Assembly (NCBI GenBank): GCA_963714065.1
Contig: OY970226.1
Coordinates: forward strand, 1,302,001-1,366,000
Reading direction: 5' to 3'
DNA length: 64,000 nt
Source of the DNA: JAZKID01 sp963714065
GTDB taxonomy: Bacteria > Pseudomonadota > Alphaproteobacteria > Rhizobiales > UBA4765
Shown here: piece by piece, positions 44,194 to 51,554 of the stretch
How the letters are laid out: each line of letters opens with the position of its first letter
Numbering within the stretch: the first letter of the stretch is position 1
The notes under the pieces: generated by a model
Database searches by the model: none
What the model was told of the DNA's origin: nothing
Seen by the model: the letters and a program-made list of their open reading frames with translations, nothing else
Made by a program: the position numbers and the translations under genes

Positions 44194-44532
44194 TTACAGT
44201 CCCAGATTCAGGCGCAGCAGAACGAACAGGGAAGCGAAAGCCAGCAGCGCGCAGAAAAATATATTGGCGATCAGCAGGAAAAATTTCGGGCCCTCGTCGT
44301 GGACATAGTCCTCGATAATCACCTGCATGCCGAGCTTCATGTGCCAAGCGGAGACAAGCAGGAACAGTGCCAGCGCCCCGGCATTGAGCGGGTCGAGCAG
44401 CAACAGCCGCGCCTGGTCGTAAGAGGCGCCGATAAATTTAACCGTCAAAAAAACGAAAGCGGCGGTGAGCGGGATGGCCGCAAGCGCGGTTAGGCGCTCT
44501 TGCCAGAAATGTTTGGTGCCGTGGCCGCTCAT
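44194..44532 (-). CDS. sdhD: succinate dehydrogenase membrane anchor subunit SdhD
   Basis: Small membrane anchor of complex II with three hydrophobic helices in 112 residues. The heme-ligating histidine lies in AWHMKLGMQVIIEDYVH, which also contains the conserved Asp-Tyr of the quinone site. The start ATG at 44532 overlaps the sdhC stop as ATGA; a longer in-frame extension upstream is antisense-like and is rejected. Ends at the base before sdhA begins. Confidence 0.94.
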   Translation of the reverse strand: MSGHGTKHFWQERLTALAAIPLTAAFVFLTVKFIGASYDQARLLLLDPLNAGALALFLLVSAWHMKLGMQVIIEDYVHDEGPKFFLLIANIFFCALLAFASLFVLLRLNLGL

Positions 44533-44915
44533 GCGAAGGCCCCAGCGCAATGCCAGATCAGCAGGGTAAGAATTGCTGCGCCAATGAAGCTTGCGATGGC
44601 AAGTCTGCGCGCCACGGGCACGCTTAAGCCCCGCCCCGTATCCCAGATCAGGTGGCGGATGCCGCCGAGCGCATGCTGCATCAGCGCGAATGTGCCGCCG
44701 AGCAGAAGAAATTTGCCAACCCAGCTTTGCGCGCAATCGTAAAAGAGCCGGTAAGCCTCGGGCCCCTGGTTCATGGCAATCAGCCAGGCAAGCAAAAGCA
44801 GCATGCAGAGATATAGCGCCGCTCCTGTGATGCGGTGGGCGATGGAGGAAGCCATCAGCCAGGTGAAGCGATAAATCGACAGATGCGGCGAGAGCGGGCG
44901 GTTTGAGGCAGGCAT
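44529..44915 (-). CDS. sdhC: succinate dehydrogenase cytochrome b556 subunit SdhC
   Basis: Second membrane subunit of complex II. The 128-residue protein has RPLSPHLSIYRFTWLMASSIAHRITG, the SdhC signature with the quinone-site Ser and Arg, three membrane helices, and the heme ligand His in QHALGGIRHLIWD. The ATG at 44915 is chosen over a TTG at 44936. First gene of the sdhCDA-orphan-fkbM-sdhB operon. No promoter was identified with confidence upstream. Confidence 0.95.
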   Translation of the reverse strand: MPASNRPLSPHLSIYRFTWLMASSIAHRITGAALYLCMLLLLAWLIAMNQGPEAYRLFYDCAQSWVGKFLLLGGTFALMQHALGGIRHLIWDTGRGLSVPVARRLAIASFIGAAILTLLIWHCAGAFA

Positions 44916-45012
44916 TAGAAAACCCGAAAGCTTCAAACTTTATTGGCCGTAATCGGATGTGATGTCAAATAGCAGCAGTGAAACCGACCCGCTACTCACA
45001 AGCCAAATAGAT

Positions 45013-45489
45013 TTAAGGCTGTTTTTTCTTTTCCAGTGCCGCAATCAGGAGTGGCAGGTCCTGGTTGATGATCAGCCGCCCGTGATCAAGTTTTATGACC
45101 CATGTGTCGCCCCTGCCATGAACGAGCAGCGTCTTCATCTGCGATTTGAGTGTAGCGATATCTGGCTCGCATTTGCCATGCGGTTCATTCTCGGCATCAG
45201 TATGATCGGCTTGTAGAAGGCCGAAGAATTCCCGGGCTGTGAATATATCATTCTGGTCCCCACGCGTTTTCAGAAAATCGCTTACATGTTTGCGGGCTTG
45301 GTCCTGCTGCTTTTCATATTTTTTTCGCTCGTCCTTGGAAGGGCAGGGTGTGGCGTTTTCACTATCTGCGCAGGTCTTCAGATTATCTTCAATTCTTGCT
45401 TGAAACTGTAAATCCAGCTTATCGCAGGCACCGCTCGCGCAGATGGCAAAACTCATAACGCGGGCGCTGAATTCATTATCGATTTGCAT
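45013..45489 (-). CDS. orphan charged protein with cysteine pairs
   Basis: A 158-residue protein of unknown family. It contains CASGACDKL near the N-terminus and two further cysteines in KTCADSENATPCPSKDE, which could form disulfides, then a charged helix. Near residue 80, TRGDQNDIFTAREFFGLL has the spacing of a degraded EF-hand loop and exiting helix. No clear signal peptide is present. The ATG at 45489 is preferred to a TTG at 45504. It is A+T-rich and sits alone between sdhC and the RTX locus. Confidence 0.6.
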   Translation of the reverse strand: MQIDNEFSARVMSFAICASGACDKLDLQFQARIEDNLKTCADSENATPCPSKDERKKYEKQQDQARKHVSDFLKTRGDQNDIFTAREFFGLLQADHTDAENEPHGKCEPDIATLKSQMKTLLVHGRGDTWVIKLDHGRLIINQDLPLLIAALEKKKQP

Positions 45490-45718
45490 ATCGCCATTTC
45501 TCAAATTTAATAAATTATATGTTCAATTTTTCATTTTAATCAAAGATTATAGTTTTGCAATCGTTCAGCAGGCAAGCGTCACGGAATTGGTTAACCGCAT
45601 TGTAGTCATAAAAGGATGTTTCGGTATTTTGTGTGCGAACCTGTAAAAATTTAGATTTATTGAACATTTATCGCAAATGTTGTGCCTTGATAATCATCGG
45701 CCAAGACGAAGGACGTTT

Positions 45719-45916
45719 GTGCCGATTAAATTTTTCATAAAGCTGCTTAGTGGTTTTGCAGGATCGACCCGTGCTGCAACGGCGATAGAATATGGGCTGT
45801 ATGCCATGGGAATCGGGCTGGCGATCATGCCCGCGGTGCAGACTGGCCGGCCAAGCAACAAGAGACAAATTTCGGCTGGTCGATTCCGCTATCACGCAGG
45901 CGGTTGGCGAATATGA
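45719..45916 (+). pseudogene. Flp/type IVb pilin-like N-terminus, frame-separated from the RTX gene
   Basis: From a GTG at 45719, behind the good ribosome-binding site GAAGGACGTTT, the frame encodes a basic leader followed by AATAIEYGLYAMGIGLAIMPAV, the hallmark of Flp/Tad type IVb pilins with Glu5 and Tyr6 after the processing site. Position -1 is Ala rather than the usual Gly. After AVQT the frame loses pilin character and stops at 45916. In the next frame over, GQATRDKFRLVDSAITQAV continues exactly where pilins do and leads into the RTX protein. One base too many at about 45842-45853 would explain this. No tad secretion genes are in the window. Confidence 0.7.
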
Positions 45917-48248
45917 TGACGGCGATGAAGTGCAATTTCTTGGTACCGAGCATGACGACGTAATCAGTGGCAGGCTCGGCCGTAAAAATTATATTAGGGG
46001 GTCCGGGGGCAACGATACGCTGACCGGGCAGGATAAGAATGACCGGCTTGATGGCGGAGGGGGAGATGACTGGATGGATGGAGGTGCCGGCGACGACACT
46101 TTTAGTGGAGGCATCGGCAACGACACCATGCAAGGTGGTGCAGGAGAAGATAAGCTCGAAGGTGGCGATGGTAACGATACAGCAAGCTATAAGGATTCGG
46201 GCTCGGGCGTATCGCTCGATCTTATGGCCGGCACATTCAGCGGCGGCGATGCTGCGGGCGATACGCTGGCAGGAATCGAGAATCTAACCGGCTCGGCCTA
46301 TAATGACACTTTAACGGGAGATTCTGGAGCCAATATTCTCGACGGTAAGGGCGGCGACGACACGATCAACGGTCTGGACGGTAACGATACGCTTATTTCC
46401 GGCGACGGCACCGACAGCCTGAACGGCGGTACAGGCGACGACATTTTATCTATCAACGGTACCGGCAATAAAACGCTCGACGGTGGCAGCGGCACGAATA
46501 CGCTCGATCTGTCGCAATTGCCAGACATATCGTCACCGAGTTCTGCATTCCCACCCCTCACTTATTTCAGCCTGTCGTCAGGATATGGACAGTATATAAC
46601 ATATACAGAAGAAGGAGATTTTTCTAATCCCTATACTTATACGCTTGCTAATATTGATAATGTTACCGGAAGCATCATAGCCGATTTTATTAATGGAAAC
46701 AGCAATGATAATTCACTCCATGGCGAACTTGGAAACGACTATTTGTATGGAGATGATGGAAACGATTCTCTTTATGGCGGCGAAGGGAACGATAGCCTGT
46801 ATGATGGCACCGGAGACGATATTATGGATGGCGGTGCCGGAGACGATTCTTTTTACGGCTATGCGGGAGCCGACACCATTATCGGCGGCAGTGGAATCGA
46901 TTCTCTACAGTATGGCTCTTCCGCTGCTGTCACGGTTAATTTGACAACGGGCACTGCGACTGGCGGCGATGCCGAAGGTGATAATATTTCCGGCGTCGAA
47001 AATGTTTTTGGCTCTGCCTATAATGATATCTTAACAGGCAATTCCGCAGCAAACCTCCTCTGGGGAGATTCGGGCGATGATATTCTGGAAGGCAAAGGTG
47101 GCGGAGATTCATTCTTGGGCGGCTCGGGCTTCGATACGCTGAGTTATGCTTCGAGCCCCGCAGGCGTGAATGTGAATATGAGTACATCTACTGCCTCGGG
47201 TGGTGACGCTGAAGGGGACGGAATTTCGGACATTTTTGAAGCGCTGGTCGGCTCCGCTTTCAACGATACGCTCACGGGGAGCTACACCCATGACAGATTG
47301 TATGGCGGCGCCGGAAACGACGTGCTTGTTGGAGGTGCCGGGTTTGATATCCTGGAGGGCGGTGCCGGCGCCGATCAGATCGATGGTGGACAGAACAGTC
47401 CTGGCGAACCCGCGTTCGATGTTGCCAGTTATCAGGGAAGTTCTGCAGGCGTAACCATCAATCTTGCTACAGGCGTTAACACAGGCGGCGATGCGCAAGG
47501 CGATACGCTCACGAACATTTACACTATCTATGGTAGCGCTTATAACGATACCGTTACTTGCGGCACGTCTCAGTGTACCTTCAATGACACCCAAGGCGGG
47601 AACAACACGTTCAACGGCGGCGCCAGCGGCGATACTGCATCATTCTTGGGCGGCGGCAACAACACATTCAACGGTGGCGATGGTAACGATACTGCCATAG
47701 CAGGCCCTGGTAACGACACGTTAGTTGGTGGCAATGGCACAGACGCAGTAAGCTATTATAACAGTACTTCGGCGGTAACCGTGAATCTGACAACCGGCTC
47801 TGTTTCCGGGGGCTACGCCCAAGGCGATACGCTCTCTGGCATCGAAGGTGTTACTGGCTCAAACTATAATGATGTGCTCACCGGAGATACAGGCGGGAAT
47901 TCTCTTTGGGGTAAAGATGGCGACGACACGCTGAGAGGCGGCGGGGGCAGCGATTCTTTAAGCGGCGGTGCCGGTAACGATACCTATGTTTATGATGGTC
48001 TGGCCAACGAAGGAGATGATAATATCAATGAAGACTTCGGCGGCGGCAGCGATAAAATCGTGTTCACAAATCCGGCGATAACTGCAGCCAATATCAGCCT
48101 GGGCTGGCTCAACCTGGGCTGGAATGGCACACAGCGCATTGTGAATTATCCCGGAGGTCATATCTACATTATGCAGCCGCAGCTCAGCAACTGCTGGATC
48201 GAAACAATTCAGTTTGCCAACGGCACAACAATGACGATTACCTACTAG
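45792..48248 (+). CDS. RTX-type hemolysin-like calcium-binding repeat protein
   Basis: The 818-residue frame is a repeat protein with many nonapeptide calcium-binding units GGxGxDxLx (for example GGGGDDWMD, GGAGDDTFS, GGDGNDTAS). Five longer modules of about 55 residues follow the plan ASYxxSxxGVxVxLxxGxxxGGDAxGDxLxxIxxxxGSxYNDxLTG, at about residues 132, 371, 449, 543 and 651. It ends in a typical RTX C-terminus with TIQFANGTTMTITY. Such proteins are secreted and fold on meeting calcium; many are adhesins or exoenzymes. The ATG at 45792 has no ribosome-binding site, and its first ~20 residues are a frame artefact, so translation probably begins in the pilin-like frame at 45719. No type I secretion genes are adjacent. 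Confidence 0.85.
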   Translation: MGCMPWESGWRSCPRCRLAGQATRDKFRLVDSAITQAVGEYDDGDEVQFLGTEHDDVISGRLGRKNYIRGSGGNDTLTGQDKNDRLDGGGGDDWMDGGAGDDTFSGGIGNDTMQGGAGEDKLEGGDGNDTASYKDSGSGVSLDLMAGTFSGGDAAGDTLAGIENLTGSAYNDTLTGDSGANILDGKGGDDTINGLDGNDTLISGDGTDSLNGGTGDDILSINGTGNKTLDGGSGTNTLDLSQLPDISSPSSAFPPLTYFSLSSGYGQYITYTEEGDFSNPYTYTLANIDNVTGSIIADFINGNSNDNSLHGELGNDYLYGDDGNDSLYGGEGNDSLYDGTGDDIMDGGAGDDSFYGYAGADTIIGGSGIDSLQYGSSAAVTVNLTTGTATGGDAEGDNISGVENVFGSAYNDILTGNSAANLLWGDSGDDILEGKGGGDSFLGGSGFDTLSYASSPAGVNVNMSTSTASGGDAEGDGISDIFEALVGSAFNDTLTGSYTHDRLYGGAGNDVLVGGAGFDILEGGAGADQIDGGQNSPGEPAFDVASYQGSSAGVTINLATGVNTGGDAQGDTLTNIYTIYGSAYNDTVTCGTSQCTFNDTQGGNNTFNGGASGDTASFLGGGNNTFNGGDGNDTAIAGPGNDTLVGGNGTDAVSYYNSTSAVTVNLTTGSVSGGYAQGDTLSGIEGVTGSNYNDVLTGDTGGNSLWGKDGDDTLRGGGGSDSLSGGAGNDTYVYDGLANEGDDNINEDFGGGSDKIVFTNPAITAANISLGWLNLGWNGTQRIVNYPGGHIYIMQPQLSNCWIETIQFANGTTMTITY

Positions 48249-48254
48249 TCGACT

Positions 48255-49283
48255 TCACGCCGCCCTTTTATCCAGCGCCTTTCTTTTCACCAGCGCTTCT
48301 GCAATCTGCACCGCGTTTAGCGCCGCACCCTTGCGCAGATTGTCGGCGACGATCCACATCGAGAGGCCGTGCTCCACTGTGCCGTCTTCGCGGATGCGCG
48401 AGACGAAGGTCGCGTCCTCGCCCACCGCCTCGAGCGGTGCGACATAGCCGCCATCCTCGTGCTTGTCGACCACCAGTACGCCGGGACTGCCGCGCAGGAT
48501 TTTTTGCGCCTCTTTCGCCGTGATCGCCTGCTCGAACTCGATATTCACGGCTTCAGAATGGCCGACGAAAACCGGCACGCGCACGCATGTGGCAGTAAGC
48601 TTGATTTTCGGATCGAGGATCTTTTTCGTCTCGGCCATCATCTTCCATTCTTCGCGCGTCGTGCCGTCTTCCATGAAGTCGTCGATATGCGGGATCAGGT
48701 TGAAGGCGATCTGCTTCGTAAATTGCTCGGATACGATCGGGTCGCCGACAAAGATCGCGCGCGTCTGGTTGAACAGCTCGTCCATGGCCTCTTTGCCGGC
48801 GCCGGACACCGACTGGTAGGTCGCAACCACCACGCGCTTTATCCGCGCCGCATCATGTAGCGGCTTCAGAACGGCGACGAGTTGGATCGTCGAGCAATTG
48901 GGGTTAGCGATAATACCTTTTTTGCGCCAGCCCATGACCGCATCGGCATTCACCTCGGGCACGACCAGCGGCACGTCGGGGTCCATGCGCCAGTGGGAAG
49001 AATTATCGATCACTACGCAGCCTTGTGCCGCAATCTTCGGCGCCCATTCCTTCGACACATCGGAGCCTGCCGACATCAGGCAGATATCTGTCTGGGCAAA
49101 ATCGAAATGCTCGATGGCTTTCACTTTCAGCGTCTTGTCACCGAAGGAAACCTCCACGCCCTGGCTTTTGCGCGAGGCAAGCGCGCTGACGGTCCCGACC
49201 GGAAACGCCCGCTCGGCCAGAATATCCAGCATTTCGCGCCCGACATTGCCCGTGGCACCGACAACGGCGATGTTATAAGACAT
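48255..49283 (-). CDS. asd: aspartate-semialdehyde dehydrogenase
   Basis: Reduces aspartyl phosphate to aspartate semialdehyde, the branch point to lysine/DAP, threonine and methionine. The 342-residue protein has the NADP-binding VVGATGNVGREML, the phosphate-binding SAGSDVSKE and DNSSHWRMDPDVPLVVPEVN, and the catalytic Cys130 in ANPNCSTIQ. Transcribed alone and convergent with the RTX gene, whose stop is 6 nt from its own. Confidence 0.97.
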   Translation of the reverse strand: MSYNIAVVGATGNVGREMLDILAERAFPVGTVSALASRKSQGVEVSFGDKTLKVKAIEHFDFAQTDICLMSAGSDVSKEWAPKIAAQGCVVIDNSSHWRMDPDVPLVVPEVNADAVMGWRKKGIIANPNCSTIQLVAVLKPLHDAARIKRVVVATYQSVSGAGKEAMDELFNQTRAIFVGDPIVSEQFTKQIAFNLIPHIDDFMEDGTTREEWKMMAETKKILDPKIKLTATCVRVPVFVGHSEAVNIEFEQAITAKEAQKILRGSPGVLVVDKHEDGGYVAPLEAVGEDATFVSRIREDGTVEHGLSMWIVADNLRKGAALNAVQIAEALVKRKALDKRAA

Positions 49284-49418
49284 GAATTGATCCTTCAGCT
49301 TGATCGGTTATTTACAATAAGCACGAGTTTGCCTAGTGAAAACATACGGTTTTCGGTTTAGCCTTATTCTGTTAACGAATCTCGGCTATGGTAAACGCAA
49401 TTTTAGGCGGAGGACGTT

Positions 49419-49739
49419 ATGCGCAATTTGAGCTTGGCTATATTGGCTATATCATGTGTTGCCAGCGGGTTTACCGTATTTCCCGCCGAAGCCAAAACAT
49501 CGCGAAACACCGTATCGATCGCGCCCCGTTACCTGACGGCCGGACCGCTGGCTTCTCCCTATGAATATCGCGGCGTCGTGCCGGAAACCGATGCGCGCTT
49601 CCTGCCCGTCACTTATGGCTTGAACACCGGCCGCTTTACCGATTGGGGCCGCGACCCTTGGCTTGTGCCTTACAAGCGCAGCGGTCTTTCGCTTGATTTC
49701 GACGGCTGGTCGGGCAAGCGTCATTACAATCGCTACTAG
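49419..49739 (+). CDS. small secreted protein, unknown function
   Basis: A 106-residue protein with a clear signal peptide (hydrophobic core LSLAILAISCVASGFTV, probable cleavage after AEA). The mature part is Tyr-, Arg- and Pro-rich (SPYEYRGVVPETDARFLP, GLNTGRFTDWGRDPWLVPY) and has no cysteine. The ATG follows GGCGGAGGACGTT. Not recognised as any family; probably periplasmic or outer-membrane associated. It stands alone, divergent from asd. Confidence 0.7.
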   Translation: MRNLSLAILAISCVASGFTVFPAEAKTSRNTVSIAPRYLTAGPLASPYEYRGVVPETDARFLPVTYGLNTGRFTDWGRDPWLVPYKRSGLSLDFDGWSGKRHYNRY

Positions 49740-49742
49740 CTT

Positions 49743-50354
49743 TTAATTTTTTGCAGCCGTGCTGACGAAGCTGCGAAATTCTTCCAGTGAATCGAAACGT
49801 ATGGTCGATTGATCGGTATCGATTTCGAGCGAGCCGTCTTCATACATTCTGTAATTGCGGCCCGCGAATGTGCCCTCGCGGGCAAGGCGCGGCGATTGTT
49901 CCCGCTGTTCTTGGCTGCCGCCCGTGCTCTGATATTCGCCAATGGTCGGCGCGCGCCCGCGGGGAATTGATGCGGTATTGTTCGGCTCCGGCGCCGGTTC
50001 CGCGCGCATCAGTGGCAATTCAGGCTCAGCCTTGCTGCTCTCAGGCGTTTTAGTATCGGCGCGCAATTTTTCGGCAAATAGCGAATTGAAATCCGCATCC
50101 TCGTCTTCTTGCGGTGCGGGCGCTGCGGCATGCTCGGCACGGGGAGCGGCGCGGGTTTCAAGCAGGCGATCTAATCTCGCGATGATCAGGGCTAATGCCG
50201 AAATCACCGTGCCGACAAAAAGCGGCGGTGCGATCAGCAGAAGATGCGCATAGAAGGCTTCATGCGCGCCCATATTCTGCGTCGGCGCGAATAGGGAGGC
50301 AATCAGGCCGGCCACGACGAAAATGCCCGCCAGGATCAGGTAAATACGGCTCAT
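49743..50354 (-). CDS. two-helix membrane protein with conserved C-terminal motif
   Basis: A 203-residue protein with two membrane helices near residues 5-22 and 40-60, a long Ala/Pro/Glu-rich linker (about 68-155) likely disordered, and a compact C-terminus with GRNYRMYEDGSLEIDTDQSTIRFDSL. The topology suggests a small anchor with a cytoplasmic tail. I do not recognise the family. It is convergent with the small secreted-protein gene, 3 nt apart. Confidence 0.65.
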   Translation of the reverse strand: MSRIYLILAGIFVVAGLIASLFAPTQNMGAHEAFYAHLLLIAPPLFVGTVISALALIIARLDRLLETRAAPRAEHAAAPAPQEDEDADFNSLFAEKLRADTKTPESSKAEPELPLMRAEPAPEPNNTASIPRGRAPTIGEYQSTGGSQEQREQSPRLAREGTFAGRNYRMYEDGSLEIDTDQSTIRFDSLEEFRSFVSTAAKN

Positions 50355-50434
50355 GCCGGGAGAATGCTTTTTTCGGCAGGCTTTGTCTATCCCGCACCTG
50401 TGAAAACCGTTGATAGGCCTTTACTGTGCAGCGT

Positions 50435-51247
50435 TTATTCGGCGGGTTGCGGCAGGGTCGGGCGCGTATAATAAAGCGCCAGGGTGCCGGCAATCGCAGC
50501 CAGCGCGATCACGGCCTGCGACAGCAGCGCTTCCCATGTCGGGTTGATGCCGAGCTGTACCAGCAGGTCTGGCATCGGCAGGCCGTTATAGGAAACGAGC
50601 GCCTGTTCCTGCAATTCCTGAATGGCGCCGCCGACGAATTTCAGCCCCATCACGAACAGGAAAGCCGAAGTCGCGACGAAGAGCGGGCGCAGCGGCAGGC
50701 GTACGGCAAGCCATTGCATGGCAACAAACAGCACGGCGAGCAGGATTGTCGCAACGGCAAGGCCGGAAAGCAGCGCCGGGCTCCAGCCGGAACCGGTCAT
50801 GGCAAGCGCATGCAGAAACAGGATGGTTTCCGCACCTTCCCGGAAAACTGCGAGGAAGGAAATGAGCGCGATCGGCAGGCTCGTTTGCGCGGCCAGCGCG
50901 CGCCCGGCCGAGCGCTCGAGCCCGGCTTTCCACGCGCGCGGGTTCTGGCGCAGGAACAGCCAGCCGCTGACATATAGCATCAGGCTGGCTGCAATAATCA
51001 TGACGACGGCCTCAATGTGGTCGTTATGCATGCCGTCGAAATAGGCGACGAAAATAGCGGCCGCGATCAGGCTTGCAACGATGCCAGCACCCGCGCCGGC
51101 ATAAAGCGTCTTGATATATTCTCTTGCATTCATCCGGGTGAGGAAGGCGGCGAGTGCTGCAATGATCAGCAGCGCCTCCAACCCTTCGCGCAGCAAAATG
51201 GTGCCGGACTGCGCGGCAACCGACAGGGCATTATAAATAGTTTCCAT
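50435..51247 (-). CDS. FTR1/EfeU-family high-affinity iron permease
   Basis: Integral membrane iron permease of the FTR1 (OFeT) family, 270 residues with seven hydrophobic segments. The two iron-binding Arg-Glu-x-x-Glu motifs are present: LLREGLEALL near residue 20 and VFREGAETILFL near residue 136. Family members import ferric or ferrous iron, often with EfeO/EfeB or a periplasmic oxidase; none is adjacent. The ATG at 51247 follows GAGGAACGCTCG. Two ICE-like boxes upstream suggest iron regulation through Irr or a related Fur-family protein. Confidence 0.9.
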   Translation of the reverse strand: METIYNALSVAAQSGTILLREGLEALLIIAALAAFLTRMNAREYIKTLYAGAGAGIVASLIAAAIFVAYFDGMHNDHIEAVVMIIAASLMLYVSGWLFLRQNPRAWKAGLERSAGRALAAQTSLPIALISFLAVFREGAETILFLHALAMTGSGWSPALLSGLAVATILLAVLFVAMQWLAVRLPLRPLFVATSAFLFVMGLKFVGGAIQELQEQALVSYNGLPMPDLLVQLGINPTWEALLSQAVIALAAIAGTLALYYTRPTLPQPAE

Positions 51248-51288
51248 CGAGCGTTCCTCAGAAAATGCCGGGGATGAAATTTTATGCG

Positions 51289-51305
51289 CTGAGAATAATT
51301 CTAAA
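51289..51305. promoter_or_regulatory. ICE/Irr-like iron-control box 1 before the FTR1 gene
   Basis: On the minus strand, the permease's direction, the sequence reads TTTAGAA-TTA-TTCTCAG. It matches the alphaproteobacterial Irr (ICE) pattern TTTAGAA-N3-TTCTAAA at 12 of 14 defined positions. It lies about 42 bp upstream of the permease start codon. Binding is inferred; a Fur-type operator is the alternative. Confidence 0.6.
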
Positions 51306-51324
51306 TGCAAGGATGCGGATAAAG

Positions 51325-51341
51325 ATTAGAATTGATCTAAA
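51325..51341. promoter_or_regulatory. ICE/Irr-like iron-control box 2 before the FTR1 gene
   Basis: ATTAGAA-TTG-ATCTAAA on the plus strand, also 12 of 14 against TTTAGAA-N3-TTCTAAA, and nearly palindromic. Its centre lies 36 bp from the centre of box 1, about 3.5 helical turns. Paired boxes at one promoter strengthen the reading as real operators. Confidence 0.5.
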
Positions 51342-51348
51342 AAACTCC

Positions 51349-51493
51349 CGTCATTGCGAGGAGCAATAAGTATTATCCGCTCATTCCCGCGAAAGCGGGA
51401 ATCTAAATCCGTCAGCTTCACCTGACGCAAACATCTAGATCCCCGCATTCGCGGGGATGACGTTATAGATTCTTCGCTGCGCTCAGAATGACA
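51349..51493. repeat. palindromic intergenic repeat between FTR1 and porin genes
   Basis: Composite element opening CGTCATTGCGAGGAGCAATA and closing TTCGCTGCGCTCAGAATGACA. Its core contains two perfect hairpins, CCCGC-GAAA-GCGGG and CCCCGC-ATTC-GCGGGG, and a third, GTCAG-CTTCAC-CTGAC, in an ATCTA...TAGAT frame. The design parallels the repeats at 5014-5134 and the cloverleaf family at 7173. The 307-bp gap it occupies also holds the two iron boxes and the porin terminator. Confidence 0.8.
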
Positions 51494-51501
51494 TTCCAAA
51501 T

Positions 51502-51536
51502 AAAAAAATCCCGGCGGTCTGCGCGCCGGGATTTTT
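51502..51536. terminator. rho-independent terminator of the porin gene
   Basis: An A-run, stem ATCCCGGCG, short loop, stem CGCCGGGAT and a T-run: AAAAAAATCCCGGCG then GTCTGCG then CGCCGGGATTTTT. It can end transcription in either direction. It lies 18 bp past the porin stop codon, on the downstream side of the minus-strand porin. Confidence 0.85.
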
Positions 51537-51554
51537 CGAGGTAACTTGTTGATC

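Noticed and set aside
44533..44736. 68-residue N-terminal extension of sdhD
   Set aside because: It overlaps sdhC in another frame, has no SdhD similarity, and the ATG at 44532 forms a perfect ATGA overlap with the sdhC stop.
45990..48050. Tandem direct repeats resembling a repeat array or CRISPR
   Set aside because: The period follows the 9- and ~55-codon units of the RTX protein, repeats are imperfect and in frame, and there are no unique spacers of fixed length.
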